Positions 8,427 through 17,893 of a DNA stretch of 64,000 nucleotides are shown one piece after another (the first letter of the stretch is position 1; every line of letters starts with the position of its first letter). The notes under the pieces were generated by a model. That model searched no databases. It saw nothing but the letters and a program-made list of their open reading frames with translations, and had not been told where the DNA came from. The position numbers and the translations under genes are program-made. Source of the DNA: an uncultured Bacteroidia bacterium (GTDB taxonomy: Bacteria; Bacteroidota; Bacteroidia; Bacteroidales; UBA932); assembly GCA_902768985.1 (NCBI GenBank), contig CACXNA010000008.1:62001-126000 (forward strand). Reading direction: 5' to 3'.

Positions 8427-11400
8427 TTCAAAATCCACTGAACTCCTTCGTGACAGAATAAAAACCTCGCGGGAAGTATTCTGTCGCGGGCTATTTTTGT
8501 CTGCCCGTTGGTTTGTCCTTTCCCAGGCCGTTCAGAAGGGGATGCAGGTAGTCATTCTTCCGAACAGGGAGGCAGCGGAATACTGTGCGGCCGACCTTTA
8601 TCACCTCATCGAAGGAGATCAGGTATTCTTCCTTCCTGAATCGGGAAAAAGTGTAGAAAGAAGCAACTATAAATCTTCGCTGGGCGTCCAGCGCACCTCC
8701 GCCATCGGAAAGATTCTTTCTTATGGGAATTCGCCGGCCAAGCCGGCAAATGAAGACCTGTTGGTCATCGTCACTTACCCCGAGGCACTGTCAGAAGAAA
8801 TTCCGGCCACCCAGGCAATCCAGGAAGCGGTTTTCAGCATTAAAAAGGGACAGGAAATATCCCATGAAGAAATCATAAAGACCCTGGTCGGGAAAGGTTT
8901 TGAAAAGGTGGATTTTGTTTCGGCGCCGGGCCAGTATGCCATCCGCGGCTCCATCGTCGATATCTTTTCCTATTCGGAGAATTTTCCCTATCGTATCTCG
9001 TTCTGGGGCGATGAAATCGAACAGATCCATTCTTTTGACTGCAATACCCAGCTGTCCCGCGAACAGGTAGACAAGGCGGAAATCGTTTCCGATGTCGTGG
9101 GGGGAGGAGAAGTGAAGGGACAGCCGTTGACGGATATTTTCCCGAAGGACAGTCTCATCTGGCTTGACTCTTCAGATATGTATCACAAGCAAGCTTTTTT
9201 TGAGGCGCTGACACCCTTCAAACGCATATTCCTGGATCCGCCGCTCGCTTATGAAGGAGATGATTTTGTCTGGTTCAAGATATCCCCGCAGCCCAGTTTC
9301 AACAAGAATTTCGAGTTACTCACGGAAGATATCCGTTCACACCTGGAAAACAACTACCAGGTATATATTTACGGAGAAAAAGAACAGCAGTTGGAGCGCA
9401 TCCGCTCCATCCTTATCCAGAACGGCGGCCTGCAGCCGCAGTTTGTGAGTGGAAAGAACATCCATAATGGATTCATTGACACCCAGGACAAGATCTGCTG
9501 CTATTCTGACCACGAGATTTTCGACCGCTTCCACCGGGTCAGCCTGCGTCGCACGGTCGAGAAGAGCGAGCAGCTGACCATCAACGACCTGAATTCCTTC
9601 AACATCGGAGATTACGTCGTGCACATCGACCATGGTGTCGGCGTTTTTGGTGGCCTGGTCCGCCTGCGCGATGATTTCGGCCGCATGCGGGAAGTGGTGA
9701 AGATCACCTACAAGGATGGCGACGTGGTCTTCGTTTCGGTGCATGCGCTGCATAAGATTTCCCGTTTCCGCTCCAAGGACGGTGAAGCGCCCAAAATCAA
9801 CAAACTGGGTTCCAAGTCCTGGATCACGCTGAAATACAACGCCAAGAAAAAGGTCAAGGATATCGCCAAGGACCTGATTCAACTGTATGCCAAGCGGCGC
9901 GCTTCCAAGGGCTACGCCTTCTCGCCGGACACCTATTTGCAGGAAGAATTGGAATCTTCCTTCATGTATGAAGATACGCCCGATCAGGAGACGGCCACCG
10001 CGGCCGTGAAGCGGGACATGGAGGATATCTGCCCGATGGACCGCCTCATCTGCGGCGATGTCGGTTTCGGTAAAACGGAAATAGCCGTCCGAGCCGCCTT
10101 CAAGGCCGCTTGCGACAGCAAGCAGGTGGCGGTTCTCGTGCCGACGACCATCCTGGCGTTGCAGCATTACAATACTTTCAAGCAGCGTTTGCAGAACCTG
10201 CCCTGCAACATCGATTTCGTCAGCCGCCTGCGGACGACAAAAGAAATCAATGACATCAAACAGCGCCTTGCCGCGGGTCAGATCGATATCCTGATAGGCA
10301 CGCACAAGATCCTTGGCCAGGAATTCAATTTCAAGGATCTGGGCCTGCTGATCATTGATGAGGAGCAGAAATTCGGCGTGGCCGCGAAAGAAAAACTCCG
10401 TTCCTTCAAAGCTTCTGTGGATACCCTTACGCTGACCGCAACTCCGATTCCGCGAACGCTGCAGTTCTCCCTGCTGGGAGCGCGCGACCTGAGCATTATC
10501 AACACCCCGCCGCCCAACCGCATTCCCGTCCAGACGGAAATCATTCTCTTCGACGAGAAGGAAATCAAGAGCATCGTCAATTATGAACTCAACCGGGGCG
10601 GCCAGGTCTTCTTCCTGCACAATAAGGTGGAGGAACTCCCCGCCATCTACGACATCCTGCACCGCCTGATTCCGGACATGAAGATTTGCGTGGCGCACGG
10701 ACAGATGGAAGCCAAAGAGTTGGAAAACAAGATGTTGGATTTTATCCGCGGGGACTACGACATGATGCTCTGCACGACCCTGATCGAGAACGGCCTGGAC
10801 ATCCCGAACGCCAATACGATCCTGATCAACCAGGCGCAGAACTTTGGCCTGAGCGACCTGCATCAGCTGCGCGGCCGCGTGGGAAGATCCAATAAAAAGG
10901 CGTTTTGCTACCTGATCGTGCCGCCGCTGATCAGCATCACCGACGACGCGCGCCGGCGCCTCAAGGCCATCGAGGAATTCTCCGACCTGGGCAGCGGCTT
11001 CAACATCGCTATGCAGGACCTCGACATCCGCGGCGCCGGCAACCTGCTGGGTGCGGAACAGAGCGGATTCATCCTGGACATGGGCTTCGAGACCTACCAG
11101 AAAATCCTGGCGGAGGCCATGGAGGAACTGGGCGTCGAAGCGGGCCTCATTCCAAAGAACGAGCGAGGCAAGGTCGTGACGGAATGCACGATAGAGACCG
11201 ACCAGCCGGCCATGATCCCGGACGATTATATCGACGTAACGGCGGAGAAAATCCGCATCTACCGGACCATCGACGCCATGTCCTCGGACAAGGAGATCGA
11301 CCGTTTTGCGGCCCAGCTTTCAGACCGTTTCGGCGAATTCCCCGCCGAGATCGGCAACCTCTTCGAAGTGGTCAAGATCCGTAACCTCGGCGCGGCACTG

Positions 11401-11622
11401 GGTTTTGAAAAAATCATCGTCAAGAACGGTCTGCTCATCGCCTTCTTCATTGCGAACCAGATGTCCCCGTACTACAAGTCGGACATCTTCGCCAGGATCC
11501 TGCAGCGGACATCCGAGATGCCGCGCTACGAGCTCAAGCAGACTGAGAGCAAACTTAAGATTGTGGTGCGGAATGTGCCGTCGCTCAAAGATGCCCATAC
11601 CTTGTTAAGTAAATTGCGATAA
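8416..11622 (+). CDS. mfd: Transcription-repair coupling factor Mfd
   Basis: Mfd removes RNA polymerase stalled at DNA lesions and recruits UvrA for nucleotide excision repair. The 1068 residues are slightly shorter than the E. coli protein. Domains in order are a UvrB-like N-terminus, the RNA-polymerase interaction (CarD-like) domain at about residue 395 (NIGDYVVHIDHGVGVF), a RecG-like helicase core with Walker A GDVGFGKTE near 548 and the DEEQ box near 648, motif VI LRGRVGRS near 818, and the C-terminal TRCF domain. The ATG start overlaps a DnaA-box-like sequence. The gene reads away from the AT-rich region. Confidence 0.97.
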   Translation: MLISSKSTELLRDRIKTSREVFCRGLFLSARWFVLSQAVQKGMQVVILPNREAAEYCAADLYHLIEGDQVFFLPESGKSVERSNYKSSLGVQRTSAIGKILSYGNSPAKPANEDLLVIVTYPEALSEEIPATQAIQEAVFSIKKGQEISHEEIIKTLVGKGFEKVDFVSAPGQYAIRGSIVDIFSYSENFPYRISFWGDEIEQIHSFDCNTQLSREQVDKAEIVSDVVGGGEVKGQPLTDIFPKDSLIWLDSSDMYHKQAFFEALTPFKRIFLDPPLAYEGDDFVWFKISPQPSFNKNFELLTEDIRSHLENNYQVYIYGEKEQQLERIRSILIQNGGLQPQFVSGKNIHNGFIDTQDKICCYSDHEIFDRFHRVSLRRTVEKSEQLTINDLNSFNIGDYVVHIDHGVGVFGGLVRLRDDFGRMREVVKITYKDGDVVFVSVHALHKISRFRSKDGEAPKINKLGSKSWITLKYNAKKKVKDIAKDLIQLYAKRRASKGYAFSPDTYLQEELESSFMYEDTPDQETATAAVKRDMEDICPMDRLICGDVGFGKTEIAVRAAFKAACDSKQVAVLVPTTILALQHYNTFKQRLQNLPCNIDFVSRLRTTKEINDIKQRLAAGQIDILIGTHKILGQEFNFKDLGLLIIDEEQKFGVAAKEKLRSFKASVDTLTLTATPIPRTLQFSLLGARDLSIINTPPPNRIPVQTEIILFDEKEIKSIVNYELNRGGQVFFLHNKVEELPAIYDILHRLIPDMKICVAHGQMEAKELENKMLDFIRGDYDMMLCTTLIENGLDIPNANTILINQAQNFGLSDLHQLRGRVGRSNKKAFCYLIVPPLISITDDARRRLKAIEEFSDLGSGFNIAMQDLDIRGAGNLLGAEQSGFILDMGFETYQKILAEAMEELGVEAGLIPKNERGKVVTECTIETDQPAMIPDDYIDVTAEKIRIYRTIDAMSSDKEIDRFAAQLSDRFGEFPAEIGNLFEVVKIRNLGAALGFEKIIVKNGLLIAFFIANQMSPYYKSDIFARILQRTSEMPRYELKQTESKLKIVVRNVPSLKDAHTLLSKLR

Positions 11623-11628
11623 AATTCG

Positions 11629-11636
11629 TATATTTG
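11629..11636 (+). promoter_or_regulatory. -7 box TATATTTG for coaX
   Basis: TATATTTG lies seven bases after the mfd stop and eight bases before the coaX ATG, leaving a very short leader. A TTG at 11602-11604 is four bases too far for an ideal -33. Confidence 0.6.
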
Positions 11637-11643
11637 CCCGGAT

Positions 11644-12372
11644 ATGGCTAATCTTCTGGTAGAAGCAGGCAACACGGCGCTCAAGGCCGCCTGGGCTGAG
11701 GGGACGACCCTCGGCAAGACCTTCCGGTACCAGGGCGAGAAGATGATGGACTATCTGCTCTCGCTCCTGGACAAGGAGCGTCCCGAGGTGCTGACAGTGG
11801 CGTCCGCGCTGGGCGTCACGCCGGAAGAAGAAGCCCTCCTGCGTCTGCGCTGCGGGCATTTGCTGATCCTGGACCGGTCGCACACCGACCTGCTGCTCCG
11901 GCAGAATTTCCCGGAGTATCTGTCGTACGACCGCGCCGCGGAGCTGGTGGCTGCCGCCTTCCTGTTCCGGGACAAGCCCGTGACCGTGTTCGACTTCGGC
12001 ACCACGCTGACGGTCGATTTCCTGAGCCGCGAAGGCCGCTACCTCGGCGGCAACGTGTCGCCGGGCTGCAGGACGCGTTTCAAGGCGCTGGAGCGCTACT
12101 CGAAGTCGCTCCCGCTGGTGGATACGCCCGAAAAAATCCTCCCGGAAGGGAAGTCGCTCCAGGGCTCGATCGAGTCCGGCGTCATTTCGGGCATAATGTT
12201 TGAAATTGAAGGCTACATCAGGCTCCGGCCGGAAAATATCGTGGTTTTCACCGGTGGTGATGCAATTTATTTTGCCAAGAAGATGAAAAACTCGATATTT
12301 GCAGTTTGCAACCTGGTTTTGATGGGCTTGGCTTTGATAACCGACGATTATGTTAAGAAAAATCTTACATAG
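11644..12372 (+). CDS. coaX: Type III pantothenate kinase
   Basis: CoaX phosphorylates pantothenate in the first step of coenzyme A synthesis. The 242 residues match family length. The C-terminal signatures GGNVSPGCRTRFKAL and GSIESGVISGI and the central FDFGTTLTVDFL are clear. Two motifs deviate: the usual N-terminal DxGNT reads EAGNT, and the usual LGxDR reads LSYDR. Whether activity is kept is uncertain; the position at the head of an envelope cluster is, from memory, conserved in Bacteroidales. The last 23 bases overlap the next gene. Confidence 0.88.
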   Translation: MANLLVEAGNTALKAAWAEGTTLGKTFRYQGEKMMDYLLSLLDKERPEVLTVASALGVTPEEEALLRLRCGHLLILDRSHTDLLLRQNFPEYLSYDRAAELVAAAFLFRDKPVTVFDFGTTLTVDFLSREGRYLGGNVSPGCRTRFKALERYSKSLPLVDTPEKILPEGKSLQGSIESGVISGIMFEIEGYIRLRPENIVVFTGGDAIYFAKKMKNSIFAVCNLVLMGLALITDDYVKKNLT

Positions 12373-13660
12373 GGTGATCCTGACCGCCGTTTTGGTGGCG
12401 GGCGCGACACTTTCCGCGTCTGCCCAGACGACGGGTACCTACACGCCGTACTCCATCTACGGAGTCGGTGACCTGGCCCAGCCCGGTTCCGCCTATAGCA
12501 AGACGATGGGCGGCACGGGCGTGGCCCTGCGCAACAACCGCTACCTGAACCTGATCAACCCCGCCGCCGTGACGGCGCGCGACACCCTGGCCTTCATGGC
12601 CGACTTCTCGCTCTACAACGACAACAAAGTGTTCCGGCAGGCCGGCATCCGCTCTGCCAGCAACACCTTCAATATCAACGACCTGGCGATGTCCTTCCCG
12701 ATCTGGCGCAAGTCCGCCATGATGGTGGGCATCATGCCGTTCAGCGATACGGGCTTCGGCTACAGTTTCAACTACACCGACCCGGACCTGATCGGCCGGA
12801 CCGGCAACATCACCTATTCCGCCACCGGCACGGGCAGCATCTACAAGGCCTTCGCCGCGGCCGGCGTGACGCTGTTCAAGCGCCTGTCCCTGGGTGTGCA
12901 GTGGAACTATTACTTCGGCAAGCTCGACAAGGTGTATTCGACGGAGTTCAACGATGCGTCCTACAACGGCATCCTCAACGGCACCACGACCAACGTCACG
13001 GGCAACAGCTTCAAGTTCGGCGTCCAGTATGAGCAGCCCATCGGCACCAAGCACGCACTGACGGTCGGTGCGACGTATTCCCTGCCCGTGAAGCTGACCG
13101 GTTCCATTGAGTCGTACCGCTTCTCCTCCGGCACCGCCGTGTCCGATACGCTGTCCTACAGGATGGACTACCTCGGCCAGGACAGCAAAGTCCAAATTCC
13201 GAGCGAGATCGCGGTCGGCATCTCCTTCCAGGAGCGCGGCCGCTGGGTGGCCACCTTCGATTATTCCCGTTCCGACTGGTCCGGAAGCGGCCTGGACAAC
13301 ACCCGCAGCTTTACCGCGAGCAAGCTCTTCACCGCCACGACGGCGCAGACTTTCCGCGCGGGCTTCGAGATTGTGCCGAACCGCAATGATATCCGCTATT
13401 ATCTCAACCACGTGGCCTATCGCGTGGGTGCGTATCACAAGAAGGAATACTATTTGCTGGACGGGAAGCAGGTAGCCTCCACCGGCATCACGCTGGGATT
13501 GACCTTGCCGATCGTGAATAATTACAACGGCTTTACCATCGGCGTGGACCTGGGCCAGCGCGGCTCCCTGAGCGGGGAACAGATCCGCGAACGCTACGTC
13601 AACATATCCATCGGCTTCAACCTGTACGACATCTGGTTCCGCAAGCCGCAGTATGAATAA
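12350..13660 (+). CDS. Outer-membrane beta-barrel protein (FadL/PorV-like)
   Basis: This is a secreted 436-residue protein with a signal peptide ending near SASAQ (about residue 25). The mature part starts with PYSIYGVGDL and the motif GVALRNNRYLNLINPA, which resembles the N-terminal hatch region of FadL- or PorV-type outer-membrane barrels. Alternating hydrophobic strands rich in Tyr, Phe and Gly follow, ending in an aromatic-rich strand. The start overlaps coaX by 23 bases. The exact cargo is unknown. The TPR and LptC-like genes downstream suggest an envelope-biogenesis operon. Confidence 0.75.
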   Translation: MLRKILHRVILTAVLVAGATLSASAQTTGTYTPYSIYGVGDLAQPGSAYSKTMGGTGVALRNNRYLNLINPAAVTARDTLAFMADFSLYNDNKVFRQAGIRSASNTFNINDLAMSFPIWRKSAMMVGIMPFSDTGFGYSFNYTDPDLIGRTGNITYSATGTGSIYKAFAAAGVTLFKRLSLGVQWNYYFGKLDKVYSTEFNDASYNGILNGTTTNVTGNSFKFGVQYEQPIGTKHALTVGATYSLPVKLTGSIESYRFSSGTAVSDTLSYRMDYLGQDSKVQIPSEIAVGISFQERGRWVATFDYSRSDWSGSGLDNTRSFTASKLFTATTAQTFRAGFEIVPNRNDIRYYLNHVAYRVGAYHKKEYYLLDGKQVASTGITLGLTLPIVNNYNGFTIGVDLGQRGSLSGEQIRERYVNISIGFNLYDIWFRKPQYE

Positions 13661-13678
13661 CAATAAAACTATCGCGAT

Positions 13679-15001
13679 ATGAAAAAAATTACTCTTGTCA
13701 TTCTGACCTTTTCCATTATGTTCCTGGGAACCAACGGTTTCGCCCAGGGCAAGTATGGTGCGGACAGCGCCAAGTGCGTGACCAACCTTTCCTTCTACAA
13801 GGAGTATTTCAAGCAGAAGAACTACGATGAGGCCCTGCCCAGCTGGCGTCAGGCTTATCACTTCTGCCCGCCGACGGCCAACCAGACGATGCTCATCGAC
13901 GGTACGACCCTGCTCCGTCACCTCATTTCGAAGAACGCCCGCAATGCGGCTTACCGCAAGGCCCTGGTGGACTCCCTGATGACGCTGCACGAGACCCGTG
14001 CCCACAACTATCCCAACAACGCCCTGACCACCTACAACAACATGGGTCAGGACCTGCACAACTACGTCAAGGATAACAACCGCCGCCTCTATGACGGCTT
14101 CGAGGTCATCATCAACCGCGTCCAGGAGAAGGTCCGTCCGACCACCCTGCTCTATGACCTGCAGGCCGCCATCGACCTCTTCCAGGCCGGTGAGCTGGAT
14201 GCCGAGAGCGTGATCAACGTCTACCAGCGTAACAACGACCTCCTGGAGAAGATGGCTCCCGCCAACGACACCGAGAAGGAGCAGGTGGCCAGCGTCAAGA
14301 ACGACATGGGCAGCGTCTTCGCCGGCAGCAAGGTGGCCAGCTGCGACAACCTCATCGAGCTCTACACCCCGCGCCTCGCCGCCGATCCGGACAACCTGCA
14401 ACTCGCCCAGGCCATCGTGAAGACGATGAGCATGACCGAGAACTGCGACAACAACGACCTCTTCCTCGCGGCCGTGACCACGATGAACAAGCTGGATCCT
14501 TCCGCCAGCAGCTCCTACTATCTGTCCCGCCTGCACGGCGCCCGCGGCAACTATGCCGAGGCCGTCTCCTACCTGGAGAGCGCCATCGCCGGCCTGGAGG
14601 CTGGTGACAGCAAGATTCCTGACTGGACCTACGAGCTCGCTACGCTCTGCTTCAAGAACGGCGACAGCGCCCACGCCTTCGAGTATGCCAACAAGGTGGC
14701 CGCCGAGAGCGAGACCCTCGCCGGCAAGGCCTACTTCCTCATCGGCAACATCTGGGGTTCCACGCGTTGCGGTGGCGACGAGATCGCCCGCCGCGCCCCG
14801 TACTGGGTGGCTTGCGACTACATGAACAAGGCCAAGGCCGCCGATCCGTCCCTGACGGACGAGGCCAACCGCTACATCGGCCAGTACAGCGTGTACTTCC
14901 CGGAGACGGCGGAAGCCTTCATGTACGACATCACCAAGGGCCAGTCCTACACGGTCGTCTGCGGCGGCATGCGCGCCACGACGACGGTGCGCACCAGATA
15001 A
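13679..15001 (+). CDS. Secreted tetratricopeptide-repeat protein
   Basis: The 440 residues begin with a signal peptide (MKKITLVILTFSIMF, cleavage near GFAQG). The mature protein is helical, with TPR-like pairs such as YFKQKNYDEALPSWRQAY near residue 45, and further repeats at about 270-380 (GARGNYAEAVSYLESAI, then CFKNGDSAHAFEYANK). A periplasmic scaffold or assembly role is inferred only from the neighbours. It starts 18 bases after the barrel gene and stops one base before the next start, so it belongs to the coaX operon. Confidence 0.8.
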   Translation: MKKITLVILTFSIMFLGTNGFAQGKYGADSAKCVTNLSFYKEYFKQKNYDEALPSWRQAYHFCPPTANQTMLIDGTTLLRHLISKNARNAAYRKALVDSLMTLHETRAHNYPNNALTTYNNMGQDLHNYVKDNNRRLYDGFEVIINRVQEKVRPTTLLYDLQAAIDLFQAGELDAESVINVYQRNNDLLEKMAPANDTEKEQVASVKNDMGSVFAGSKVASCDNLIELYTPRLAADPDNLQLAQAIVKTMSMTENCDNNDLFLAAVTTMNKLDPSASSSYYLSRLHGARGNYAEAVSYLESAIAGLEAGDSKIPDWTYELATLCFKNGDSAHAFEYANKVAAESETLAGKAYFLIGNIWGSTRCGGDEIARRAPYWVACDYMNKAKAADPSLTDEANRYIGQYSVYFPETAEAFMYDITKGQSYTVVCGGMRATTTVRTR

Positions 15002-15002
15002 G

Positions 15003-15638
15003 TTGGACGCCCGGCGACACTTCGGACATCAAGTGCTGGCAATCACATTCGTGGTTGCCAGCATTGTCGTTTCCTGCCGGAGCGGCATCGGCGAAGCGGA
15101 GAAGCTGGACCTGAGCAAGACCCCGACGCAGCGCTCGCACGACGTCTTCGCCGTGCAGACGCGCAACGGCGCGGTCGCGATGCGCATGGAATCCCCCCTG
15201 ATGGAGCATTACGACGCGGACACCGTGTCGTATGACGCTTTCCCGCAGGGGATTTCGGTTTACGGTTACACGGAAGACGGCTTGCTGGAATCCATCATCG
15301 TGGCGGACGACGCGCGGCACATCGTGCCCAAGAAAGCCAACCAGGACGAAATCTGGGAGGCGTTCGGCAACGTGATCATGCATAACGTCCTCGAACAGGA
15401 GACCATGGAGACGGACACAATCTACTGGGATCAGGCCAAACGGGAAATCTACACGGACTGCTATGTCAAGCTGTATTCCCGCCAGGGCTTCCTGCAGGGC
15501 TTTGGAATGCGTTCCGACGACCACGTACGCAACTCCATCCTATACCGTCCCTTCGATGGATATGGCGTGGTGGTGCAGGACAGCACGGCCGTAATCATTG
15601 ATTCTGTGAATTTTATTGGGCCATTTCCAAAAAAATAA
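15003..15638 (+). CDS. lptC: LptC-like LPS-export lipoprotein
   Basis: This is predicted to be the periplasmic LptC component that passes lipopolysaccharide from LptBFG to LptA. The 211 residues have a short charged N-terminus, a hydrophobic segment and a lipobox-like end (ASIVVSC), then the beta-rich LptC fold including segments around AVQTRNGAVAMRMESP and MHNVLEQETMETDTIYWD. No ATG is available: the start is either the TTG at 15003, directly after the TPR stop, or a GTG at 15033. The TTG start gives the better signal sequence because it keeps the Arg-Arg-His region. Confidence 0.8.
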   Translation: MDARRHFGHQVLAITFVVASIVVSCRSGIGEAEKLDLSKTPTQRSHDVFAVQTRNGAVAMRMESPLMEHYDADTVSYDAFPQGISVYGYTEDGLLESIIVADDARHIVPKKANQDEIWEAFGNVIMHNVLEQETMETDTIYWDQAKREIYTDCYVKLYSRQGFLQGFGMRSDDHVRNSILYRPFDGYGVVVQDSTAVIIDSVNFIGPFPKK

Positions 15639-15647
15639 CTATCTTCG
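15616..15647 (+). promoter_or_regulatory. Promoter of the PpiD-like gene
   Basis: TTG at 15616-15618 and TATCTTCG at 15640-15647 (one mismatch to TAnnTTTG) are separated by 21 bases. The elements sit over the end of the lptC-like gene and 36 bases before the ppiD-like ATG. Confidence 0.6.
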
Positions 15648-15683
15648 CAGCCCCTTAACGGAAAATTATAAAATTATATAACC

Positions 15684-17759
15684 ATGGCGGTACTTGAAAA
15701 AATACGCGTAAAGTTCGGCCTCGCGATCTCGATTATCATCGCGCTGGCCCTCCTCTCCTTCATTATCGATCCCAGCACGCTGGAGTCGGCCCTGAACTCG
15801 ATGTCCTCCAAGTATGACGTCGGTCAGATCGCCGGCAAGAATATTTCCTACTCGGATTTCCAGTCTGATGTGGACCGTTTCACGACGATCAACGAGCTCC
15901 TCGGCGCCGGCCGCGATGAGGAAAGCCAGAAGCAGATCCGCAACGCTGCCTGGCAGGAGCTGATCGACAAATACCTGTTCGTGAAGAACGCCAAAGAGGC
16001 TGGCATCACCGTCGGTGAAGACGAGATGCTGTCTCTGATGAGCGGCGAGTATGTCTCCCCGGCCCTGGCGCAGAACCCCGTTTTCATGGATGAGAACGGC
16101 ACCTTCTCCCCGGATCGCCTGAAGGCGTTCATCCAGAACGTGGACGCTGACGACAGCGGCCAGCTCCGCACCTACTGGAACTACGTCCAGAACACGGTGC
16201 ACAACCAGCAGTACTATGCCAAGTACGGCGCCCTGTTCACCGCCAGCGGCAGCGAGAACGCGCTGCAGCTCGCCCAGGCTGTCCAGGAAGGCAACACCAC
16301 CGCCGACGTGGACTACTGCATGGTGTTCTACCCGATGTCCCAGAACGACAGCACCATCACCGTCTCCGACGACGAGGTGCGCGCTTACTATAAGGCCCAC
16401 AAGGACTTCTTCAAGCAGAAGGCCAACCGCGAGATCGAGTATGTCGTCTTCGAGGTGATCCCTTCCTCCGATGATATCGCCGCCGCGAGCACCGCGATGG
16501 ACGAGGCGTTCGACGAGTTCGCCACCACGGACAACATGCGCGCTTTCCTGCTCAAGAACTCCGAGCGCGGTCTGGACAACTACTGGTACAAGGCCGGCGA
16601 GCTCGCTACGGTCAGCGCCGAGCTCGACGAGCAGATCTTCGGTGGCAACAAGCTCACCCAGATCATCACCGACGGCAACAGCTTCTTCGCCGGTCGCGAA
16701 ATGGCCAGCAAGATGATGCCGGACTCCGCTTTCGTGAAGCACATCCTGCTCCAGGGCGAGAATGCCGCCCAGGTGGCAGACAGCCTCGTGAACGTCCTCA
16801 AGAAGGGTGGCAACTTCGCCAACCTGGCCGCCGCCTATTCCGCCGACCAGGGCTCCGCCGCTGACGGCGAGCTCGGCAGCATCGGCTGGATGACCCAGAC
16901 CTACATGGTCCCGGGCTTCGAGGATGTCTTCGACGCCAAGGTGGGCGTTCCCTACGTGCTGACGACCCAGTACGGCACCCATGTCGTGCTCGTGAGCGAC
17001 AAGACCAAGCCGGTGGCCAAGAAGCAGGTCGCGATCCTCGAGAAGACCGCCCTGGCCAGCAAGGAGACCTTCAATAATTACTACTCCCAGGCCAACACCT
17101 TCGCCACCCTCGCCGGCGGCACCTACGAAGGCTATAAGAAGGCCCTGGATTCCACCAAGGTCTATTCCCACCCGGCCACCATCACCGAGGCTACGGCCGC
17201 CTACGGCGCCATCGACAACGCCAAGGAAGTGACCCGCTGGGCTTTCGACAACAAGCCGGGCAAAGCTTCCAACATCATCACCGTGGACAACAACTACTTC
17301 TTCGTGGCCGCCCTCAAGGATGCGAACAAGGAGGGTTATGCTTCCGTGCAGAAAGTGGCTTCCCAGATCTACGACCTCCTCTATTCCCAGAAGGTCCAGG
17401 AGGCTGCCCGCCAGGAGATTGCCGAGAAGATCACCGGCGCTTCCTCCATCGACGAGGTCGCTGAGCGCCTCGGCGTGACGGTCGAGCACCGCGACGCCCT
17501 CTCGCTGGGTTCCTCCAGCGTGGAGCCTGCGCTGATCGGCGCCATCGCTTCCGCGAAGGAAGGCGAGCTCTACGGCCCCGTGTCCGGCGTGATGGGTACC
17601 TATGTGATCCGCGTGGCGAACAAGGAGCAGGGCAGCTTCTACAGCGAGGCTGACGCCAAGAACCTGGCCCACCAGAAGGCCCAGTACCTCTCTCAGATGA
17701 TCATCCCGGTCATGCAGGAGTATGACAACGTCAAGGATAACCGCGAGCGGTTCTTCTAG
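15684..17759 (+). CDS. ppiD: PpiD/SurA-type peptidylprolyl isomerase
   Basis: This is a membrane-anchored periplasmic chaperone predicted to help fold outer-membrane proteins. The 691 residues show one N-terminal transmembrane segment at about 13-30 without a cleavage site, a SurA_N-type helical domain (to about 240) and a parvulin domain at about 350-455 (FVKHILLQ, LGSIGWM, YGTHVVLVSDK). The C-terminal third is a further helical region as in PpiD. Codon use is strongly biased to C and G at third positions, suggesting high expression. It has its own promoter and a strong terminator. Confidence 0.9.
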   Translation: MAVLEKIRVKFGLAISIIIALALLSFIIDPSTLESALNSMSSKYDVGQIAGKNISYSDFQSDVDRFTTINELLGAGRDEESQKQIRNAAWQELIDKYLFVKNAKEAGITVGEDEMLSLMSGEYVSPALAQNPVFMDENGTFSPDRLKAFIQNVDADDSGQLRTYWNYVQNTVHNQQYYAKYGALFTASGSENALQLAQAVQEGNTTADVDYCMVFYPMSQNDSTITVSDDEVRAYYKAHKDFFKQKANREIEYVVFEVIPSSDDIAAASTAMDEAFDEFATTDNMRAFLLKNSERGLDNYWYKAGELATVSAELDEQIFGGNKLTQIITDGNSFFAGREMASKMMPDSAFVKHILLQGENAAQVADSLVNVLKKGGNFANLAAAYSADQGSAADGELGSIGWMTQTYMVPGFEDVFDAKVGVPYVLTTQYGTHVVLVSDKTKPVAKKQVAILEKTALASKETFNNYYSQANTFATLAGGTYEGYKKALDSTKVYSHPATITEATAAYGAIDNAKEVTRWAFDNKPGKASNIITVDNNYFFVAALKDANKEGYASVQKVASQIYDLLYSQKVQEAARQEIAEKITGASSIDEVAERLGVTVEHRDALSLGSSSVEPALIGAIASAKEGELYGPVSGVMGTYVIRVANKEQGSFYSEADAKNLAHQKAQYLSQMIIPVMQEYDNVKDNRERFF

Positions 17760-17790
17760 CCGTTGCCGGCCAGAATAACCGTCACTTCGT

Positions 17791-17847
17791 TATGACTGAG
17801 GGGCGTTCCCCTCAGACTCCCCAGGTCGCTTCGCTCCGAAGCAAACC
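17791..17847. repeat. REP-like repeat, copy 1
   Basis: The core is an inverted repeat TGAGGGG / CCCCTCA followed by ACTCCCC and GGTCG, then CTCCGAA. A closely similar sequence occurs at 21112-21172. Both copies follow a GTTAT word and lie directly downstream of a gene. Confidence 0.6.
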
Positions 17848-17856
17848 AGGAAAGAA

Positions 17857-17887
17857 AAAGCCCCGCAGCAACCTGCGGGGCTTTTTT
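17857..17887. terminator. Bidirectional terminator between ppiD-like gene and galK
   Basis: A 12-bp perfect stem (AAAGCCCCGCAG with its complement) around a four-base loop has A-tracts on the left and a run of six T on the right. It serves the two convergent genes. Confidence 0.92.
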
Positions 17888-17893
17888 GTTTCC

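Noticed and set aside
12365-14674. 769-codon minus-strand open frame across the barrel and TPR genes
   Set aside because: Antisense shadow; both plus-strand genes have signal peptides and family features.
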